64,000 nt of DNA from Arthrobacter sp. MMS18-M83 (lineage in GTDB: Bacteria; Actinomycetota; Actinomycetes; Actinomycetales; Micrococcaceae): the NCBI RefSeq assembly GCF_026683955.1, contig NZ_CP113343.1, positions 1,426,001 through 1,490,000 of the forward strand, in the 5' to 3' direction. Below, one piece after another: positions 59,534 to 64,000 of the stretch. Under the pieces are notes generated by a model. That model was not told the DNA's origin and did no database searches. It saw only the letters and a list, made by a program, of their open reading frames with translations. Position 1 is the first letter of the stretch; every line of letters begins with the position of its first letter. The position numbers and the translations under genes were made by a program.

Positions 59534-62389
59534 GTGGCACGCGCCGATTTAGCGACAGTGCAATCAGCCCCATTTCCCCTCGCTTCAGCCTCCTCCATTG
59601 CCCATGGCACGGCGATTGGCCTCGGCCCTGAGCCGAGGGCAAAACCACATGCCTCCGACGATTCAGAGACCGGCGGCGAGGTCCCGAGCAGTGCCTGGCG
59701 GGTACGGGCAGATGCTTGGGAGTTCCTTGGCTACGCCGTCAAGCAGTTGGCTGCCGCAAGCGCGAGGCCAGCGGCGGGCGCCCGCCTTGCGCAGGGGCCC
59801 CGGGATCTGCCACGGGAAGTTCGAAGGTTGCTGCCGTTGCTGGAATCGCTCGAAATGTATTGGGCGGCTCCGGGGCCGCAATATGTCACGGAACTGCGGC
59901 GAAGCTTGGAAGCCGGGGAATACTCTGAAGCATTGGGCCTCATAGAGCCGGTCGCGCGGCGCGTTGCGGGCCATAACCAGCACGCCCCGGAACCGTCCAC
60001 GGACACCGAACGCGAGGCGGACAGGATTGAAGAACCCGCCGAATCGCGCAAGCGGTTCGAGGTCCTGGTGATCGACGACGTCTCCAACGTGGACCGTGAA
60101 GCCCTTCAAGCAGAACTTCTCAACCAGCGGCGCCCCGCCGACGTCTTCAACTACGAGCTCGTGTTCGTCCCGAGTTTCGAGGACGCCATCGTGGCCGTCC
60201 TCCTCAACCCTGATATCCAAGCGTGTGTCCTGCGGCCTGGATTTGTCCTGAACAGCCGGCAACGCCTGGGCCGGGACATGCGCGGTTTCCTGGACGGGTT
60301 CTTAGGCCGTTCGCTCCCCGAGCGCCCCTTGGACCGCATCCTGAGCCTGGCGGAGAAACTGGGCCAACTCCGCCCCGAACTTGACCTCTACTTGGTAGCG
60401 GGAGTGGGGATCGAAGGACTCGCAGGTTCCTTGAGCCGCCGATTCCGCCGGATATTCCGCCGCCAGGATGGGCTGGAACTCCATTTGTCCTTGCTGGCGG
60501 GCGTCGCTGAACGATATGAGGCGCCGTTCTTCCACGCGGTCCAGCAATACAGCCGCAAACCCGCCGGTGTCTTCCATGCGCTGCCGGTGTCCCGGGGAGG
60601 ATCAGTTATCCATTCCAAGTGGATCAACGACCTGGGCGAGTTCTATGGCCTCAACCTGCTGCTGGCCGAAACCTCCGCCACGTCCGGCGGGCTCGATTCG
60701 TTGTTGGATCCCCACGGGTCCCTCAAGCAGGCACAGAAGCTGGCTGCCCGGGCATTCGGTGCCCAAAAATCGCTGTTTGTCACCAACGGAACCTCAACGG
60801 CTAACAAGATCGTGCACCAATCGATTCTTGCGCCTGGGGATGTTGTCCTGGTGGACCGGAACTGCCACAAATCGCATCACTATGCCCTCATGCTGGCTGG
60901 CGCGCAGGTCTCCTATTTGGATGCATACCCGTTGAACGATTTCTCGTTCTACGGCGCAGTTCCCTTGGAGAGCATCAAACGGATGCTCTTGGACTACCGC
61001 CGGGCCGGCAGGCTTCACGAGGTCAAGATGCTCGCCCTCACCAACTGCACCTTCGACGGCATCGTCTACGACGTTGAACGGGTCATGGAAGAGTGCCTGG
61101 CCATTAAGCCGGACTTGGTATTCCTGTGGGACGAGGCGTGGTTCGCGTTCGCGGGCTTCCACCACATCTACCGCCGTCGCACTGCCATGGCCTCGGCGCG
61201 TTCACTCGAAAAGTCGTTCGCGGATCCGGCCTACGCGCGGCGCTACGCCCAGCAACTGCGTGAGCTTGGGGCGGCCGGCGGGCAGGATGGCGAGGCTGAC
61301 GGCCTGGATTCAGTATGTGATGAGTTGCTCTTGAAGACGCGGCTCCTGCCCGATCCGTCTAAGGCCCGCCTGAGGGTCTACTCGACCCAGTCGACCCACA
61401 AGACCCTGACGTCGCTCCGCCAAGGGTCCATGATCCACATCCATGACCAGGATTTCGGCCAGTTGAATGAGGAGAGCTTCCGGGAGGCGTACATGACGCA
61501 CACCTCCACCTCGCCCAACTACCAGATCCTGGCCTCGCTGGACATGGGACGGCGGCAGGTCGAGTTCGAAGGCTACGAACTGGTGCAACGGCAGGCCGAC
61601 CTCGCCGTCAGCATCGCCCAGGCCGTGGCCAGGCATCCCCTGCTGAAGAAGTACTTCCGCGTGCTCGGCACCAGAGACCTCATTCCGGCGCAATACCGCG
61701 AGACCAGCCGGCAAATGCCCCTGCGGGACGGACTGGCCGCGATGTCGGAGGCCTGGGAGCGGGACGAGTTCGTTGTTGATCCGAGCCGTTTGACCCTGCA
61801 CATCGGCCTCACCGGCGTGGACGGGGACACTTTCAAGCACGACTACCTGATGGACAAGTACGGGATCCAGGTCAACAAGACGTCGAGGAACAGCGTGCTC
61901 TTTATGACCAACATTGGTACCTCGCGGAGTGCCGTTGCCTACCTCGTCGAGGTTCTGGTCAAGCTGGCCGAAACCTTTGAAGACGAGCAATCCGGATTGA
62001 GCGGATTGGGGCAACGGGCCCGCAATGCCCGCGTTGCCGCGCTGACCAGCACGCCGCCACCGCTGCCGGACTTCAGTCGCTTCGCCGAGCGATTCCGCAA
62101 AGACGCAGAAACTCCCGATGGCAACATGCGTGCAGCCTACTTCGAGAGCTACAAAGCCGGATCATGCGAATACTTCAATGCGGCCGAACTCGCACGCAAG
62201 GTCGCTGCGGACGAAGAAATGGTCTCGGCGTCCTTCGTCACCCCCTACCCGCCCGGATTCCCTGTTTTGGTTCCCGGACAGGTCATCACGGAGGAAATCC
62301 TGGCCTTCATGTCAGCTCTGGATACGAGGGAGATCCACGGATTCAATGCCGAGCTGGGATTCAGGGTCCTGACGGGCAAACCCTCGTAA
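59534..62389 (+). CDS. Orn/Lys/Arg-type PLP decarboxylase
   Basis: 951 residues from GTG 59534 (AAAGGAG upstream; the frame is open to 59504). An N-terminal domain of about 350 residues includes a receiver-like segment EVLVIDDVSNVDREALQAEL. The fold-type I PLP domain follows: TSGGLDSLLDPHGSLKQAQ, FVTNGTSTANKIVHQSI, VLVDRNCHKSHHYALML, TFDGIVYDVERVMEE, LWDEAWFAFAGFH and Lys623 in VYSTQSTHKTL. C-terminal substrate domain ends EILAFMSALDTREIHGF. It decarboxylates a basic amino acid, giving a polyamine precursor or acid resistance. Larger than the 710-760 residue inducible enzymes; substrate undecided. Confidence 0.92.
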   Translation: MARADLATVQSAPFPLASASSIAHGTAIGLGPEPRAKPHASDDSETGGEVPSSAWRVRADAWEFLGYAVKQLAAASARPAAGARLAQGPRDLPREVRRLLPLLESLEMYWAAPGPQYVTELRRSLEAGEYSEALGLIEPVARRVAGHNQHAPEPSTDTEREADRIEEPAESRKRFEVLVIDDVSNVDREALQAELLNQRRPADVFNYELVFVPSFEDAIVAVLLNPDIQACVLRPGFVLNSRQRLGRDMRGFLDGFLGRSLPERPLDRILSLAEKLGQLRPELDLYLVAGVGIEGLAGSLSRRFRRIFRRQDGLELHLSLLAGVAERYEAPFFHAVQQYSRKPAGVFHALPVSRGGSVIHSKWINDLGEFYGLNLLLAETSATSGGLDSLLDPHGSLKQAQKLAARAFGAQKSLFVTNGTSTANKIVHQSILAPGDVVLVDRNCHKSHHYALMLAGAQVSYLDAYPLNDFSFYGAVPLESIKRMLLDYRRAGRLHEVKMLALTNCTFDGIVYDVERVMEECLAIKPDLVFLWDEAWFAFAGFHHIYRRRTAMASARSLEKSFADPAYARRYAQQLRELGAAGGQDGEADGLDSVCDELLLKTRLLPDPSKARLRVYSTQSTHKTLTSLRQGSMIHIHDQDFGQLNEESFREAYMTHTSTSPNYQILASLDMGRRQVEFEGYELVQRQADLAVSIAQAVARHPLLKKYFRVLGTRDLIPAQYRETSRQMPLRDGLAAMSEAWERDEFVVDPSRLTLHIGLTGVDGDTFKHDYLMDKYGIQVNKTSRNSVLFMTNIGTSRSAVAYLVEVLVKLAETFEDEQSGLSGLGQRARNARVAALTSTPPPLPDFSRFAERFRKDAETPDGNMRAAYFESYKAGSCEYFNAAELARKVAADEEMVSASFVTPYPPGFPVLVPGQVITEEILAFMSALDTREIHGFNAELGFRVLTGKPS

Positions 62390-62502
62390 CCAGATGGCAC
62401 TTAGCGGGCAACGTCGACGACGGCCGGCACGGGTCAAGCGTTAGCCCGCCAACCGCCGTCGTACTTCATGAAACGCTCCTGCAGACTTCAACCCAATCCA
62501 CC

Positions 62503-62630
62503 GACCCTCCATCACTTTTAGGGCAAATACTGTCGACGCTCGCGCACATGAGGTGAGCTAGGGTCGCTCCAAAAGCCCACCTAAGTGAGCGAGCGACGGG
62601 CCTGGAGGGCACATACGTGAGCGGGGGTTC
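62503..62630. repeat. Second cluster of GTGAGCGAG-type repeats
   Basis: CATCACTTTTAGGGCAAA (about 62508-62525) resembles, in opposite orientation, the AAAAGTGAGCGAG region at 59404-59421. Further GTGAGC units occur at 62552, 62586 and 62617. They flank the decarboxylase gene. The bases 62390-62502 show no clear terminator. Confidence 0.5.
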
Positions 62631-62633
62631 CGT

Positions 62634-63026
62634 TTAGCCGAGCGCGACGGCCAGAATGCCGAGCACGACGGCGAGTAGCGGCGTCGTGCCCTGAAGAACC
62701 GCGGGGCGGAGGTACTTTTTGCCGCTCAAGGCAAGCACGATTGCCGCCAGCAGCATGGAGCCGCACGAACTGAAGACGAGGGTCCAACCCACCTGTGGGT
62801 GACCGAGCGCGACAAAGACGATCCCGGCGAGCGCGCCAATGGCGAGGAAAAAGTTGTAGAAACCCTGGTTGTAGGCGAGGGGCTTGGTGGTTTCGGCGTC
62901 GGCTTGGGAAGTGACGCTGAAACGCTTCCACGTGGCCGGACGGGTCCAGGTGATGGACTCCATGCTGAAGATGTAGACGTGCAGTAAACCGGCAATGAGG
63001 GCAAAAAGCAGGGAGGCCAGGATCAT
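62634..63026 (-). CDS. DUF1304-family membrane protein
   Basis: 130 residues with four spans: MILASLLFALIAGLLHVYIF, NFFLAIGALAGIVFVAL, LVFSSCGSMLLAAIVLAL and TTPLLAVVLGILAVAL. The motif HVYIFSMESITWTRPATWKRF and KPLAYNQGFYNFFLA are characteristic of DUF1304. Function of the family is unknown. An AGGAT ribosome site precedes the ATG. 67 bp downstream of the aldolase gene on the same strand. Confidence 0.9.
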   Translation of the reverse strand: MILASLLFALIAGLLHVYIFSMESITWTRPATWKRFSVTSQADAETTKPLAYNQGFYNFFLAIGALAGIVFVALGHPQVGWTLVFSSCGSMLLAAIVLALSGKKYLRPAVLQGTTPLLAVVLGILAVALG

Positions 63027-63093
63027 GTGCTGATCCTAGCCTCCCTGCGACGCCGCGGCCGCCGGCCGCCCCCGCGAGCCGCGCCACCCCCAC

Positions 63094-63954
63094 CTAGCGG
63101 CTGAGCATGTCCAGTGTTGCTCCGGCGAAGGCCGAGGCCGAGGAGTCCCAGCGGCCCAGCAGGCCCTGCAGGTTCTCGCCGTCGGCCCGGAGCGCAGTTG
63201 TCTCGGCCTCGAGCGTGGCGAGGATGCCGGTGCGGAGCTCCGTATTGAAGTTCACCTTGCCCACGCGCATGGACGTGGCCTTGACCAGGTCCGCAGCGGG
63301 GATGCCCGACGCGCCGTGGAGGACCAGCGGAAGCTCCATGCGCGAGGCAATATCCTGCAGCACCTCCCAGTGCAGCTTGGGTTCGCCGGTATAGCGGCCA
63401 TGTGCATTCCCCACGGCGACGGCCAGGAGCTGGGCACCCGTGCGGTATACGAATTCCAGCACCTGGTCCGGATCGGTCAAGCCTGCGGGATGGGCACTGG
63501 TGTCAACGCCGAAAGCCTTGTCTTCGTCACCGGCCAGTCCGCCAAGTTCGGCTTCAATTACGACGTCGGACGCGCCGGCGGCTGCCAGGACCGCCCGGAC
63601 CTCGCGAACCAGGGCGATGTTCTCGTCGAACGGGAGGGATGAACCGTCGGCCAGGACGGCGTCGGCACCAGCAGCCACGGAGTCACGGATGACGCCAAGG
63701 TCCGAGGCATGATCCAGTTGCACCGAGACCGGCACGCTGGCGTCGTCGGCCAGAGCCCGCAGCGCCGCGATCAGCCGCGGACCGGACGGAGCGGCGGCAG
63801 TCTTGGGCGCTACCAACAGAATGACGCCCCGGCCTGACTTTTCGGCTGCGGCCACCACCGCAAGGGCGGTGGTGAAGTCGTAGCACGTGAAGGCCGGGAC
63901 CGCCGCCCCTCGCTCCAGTGCGGAACCTACAAGATCGTCAAGGCGTACGCGCAT
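63094..63954 (-). CDS. Class II (zinc) ketose-bisphosphate aldolase
   Basis: 286 residues of the FbaA/GatY/KbaY family. Catalytic Asp and zinc His in VSVQLDHASDLGVIRD, AELGGLAGDED with its conserved Glu, zinc ligands His in VGNAHGRYTGEP and His in LVLHGASGIP, and phosphate-site VNFNTELR. It splits a ketose 1,6-bisphosphate or 1-phosphate to dihydroxyacetone phosphate and an aldehyde. Shorter than housekeeping FBA, closer to tagatose-type GatY. Its ATG overlaps the stop of an upstream gene (TGATG), so it is part of an operon entering from the right edge. Confidence 0.9.
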   Translation of the reverse strand: MRVRLDDLVGSALERGAAVPAFTCYDFTTALAVVAAAEKSGRGVILLVAPKTAAAPSGPRLIAALRALADDASVPVSVQLDHASDLGVIRDSVAAGADAVLADGSSLPFDENIALVREVRAVLAAAGASDVVIEAELGGLAGDEDKAFGVDTSAHPAGLTDPDQVLEFVYRTGAQLLAVAVGNAHGRYTGEPKLHWEVLQDIASRMELPLVLHGASGIPAADLVKATSMRVGKVNFNTELRTGILATLEAETTALRADGENLQGLLGRWDSSASAFAGATLDMLSR

Positions 63955-64000
63955 CAGTGGGCCAAGCCTCCCACCAGGATCCAGGCGACAAAGCTGAGCA
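63954..64000 (-). CDS. 3' end of an upstream gene, C terminus hydrophobic
   Basis: The minus strand entering the window reads LSFVAWILVGGLAH-stop, with TGA at 63956-63954 overlapping the aldolase ATG. The visible 14 residues look like the end of a membrane span. Identity cannot be determined from this piece. Confidence 0.55.
   Translation of the reverse strand, partial: LSFVAWILVGGLAH

Noticed and set aside
1-64000. tRNA or rRNA genes
   Set aside because: No cloverleaf-like or rRNA-like sequence was recognised by eye. A tRNAscan/Infernal run would be decisive.

Overview
The window is high-GC DNA from a Gram-positive actinobacterium. The gene content fits the Arthrobacter/Pseudarthrobacter/Paenarthrobacter group of Micrococcaceae, although that placement is an inference. 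The evidence is a DeoR-FruK-FruA-PtsI-HPr fructose PTS operon, Ku plus a Pol-PE-ligase LigD, a DUF222/HNH protein, lipoprotein-type ABC sugar receptors and a GAF-ANTAR protein. No rRNA, tRNA or CRISPR was seen.

Layout. 1-8 kb: the 5' end of an esterase gene, then a leftward ABC sugar-uptake operon (lipoprotein receptor, two MalF/G-type permeases, a DUF5060/DUF4038-type glycosidase-like enzyme) facing a LacI regulator. Two perfect palindromes overlap the operon promoter. An SRPBCC gene with a one-base frameshift and a GAF-ANTAR protein follow. 8.3-10.4 kb: a decayed zinc-ribbon gene abutted by a complete IS1380-family element (8624-10358, 4-bp target duplication TTAG). 10.6-16.9 kb: the fructose PTS operon with a strong operator/promoter and a terminator. 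17-23.5 kb: a stress and DNA-repair island holding Dps, a 55-aa membrane protein, CsbD, an intact zinc-ribbon paralogue, a Rho-N/SAP-like protein, divergent Ku and LigD (LigD frameshifted in an A-run) and two small proteins. 24-33 kb: a PrmC-like methyltransferase, an MHS transporter, a two-component system beside an exported protein, VOC, HNH, a Clp-N/HTH pair with palindromic operators, GNAT and SRPBCC genes.

33.2-49.3 kb: a long leftward inositol-type catabolic cluster. It has an ABC importer, IolD, IolG, IolA/MmsA, further Gfo/Idh/MocA oxidoreductases, a TIM-barrel IolE/IolI-like protein, an HpaI-type aldolase, an aldehyde dehydrogenase and an internal LacI regulator. The promoter is flanked by GGAACG-type operators. 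IolB, IolC and IolJ are not in the window. This leaves open a kinase-less route (hypothesis), or the missing genes lie elsewhere.

50-64 kb: a FUSC-like membrane protein and an SDR, then an accessory mosaic (52.3-57.5 kb). Its centre is a 550-aa single-chain ECF sigma / anti-sigma zinc finger / membrane / extracellular-domain protein. Around it lie secreted proteins (a matrixin-like protease and a lipoprotein), a 5' fragment of a second ECF gene that truncates a tautomerase gene, and two fragments sharing the 3' end of the ECF gene. The right end carries a GNAT, an acyltransferase-3, a large Orn/Lys/Arg-type decarboxylase flanked by short dispersed repeats, a DUF1304 protein and a class II aldolase.

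Two of the broken genes (SRPBCC and ligD) are explained by one base missing beside a homopolymer, so consensus error must be excluded before either is called a pseudogene.
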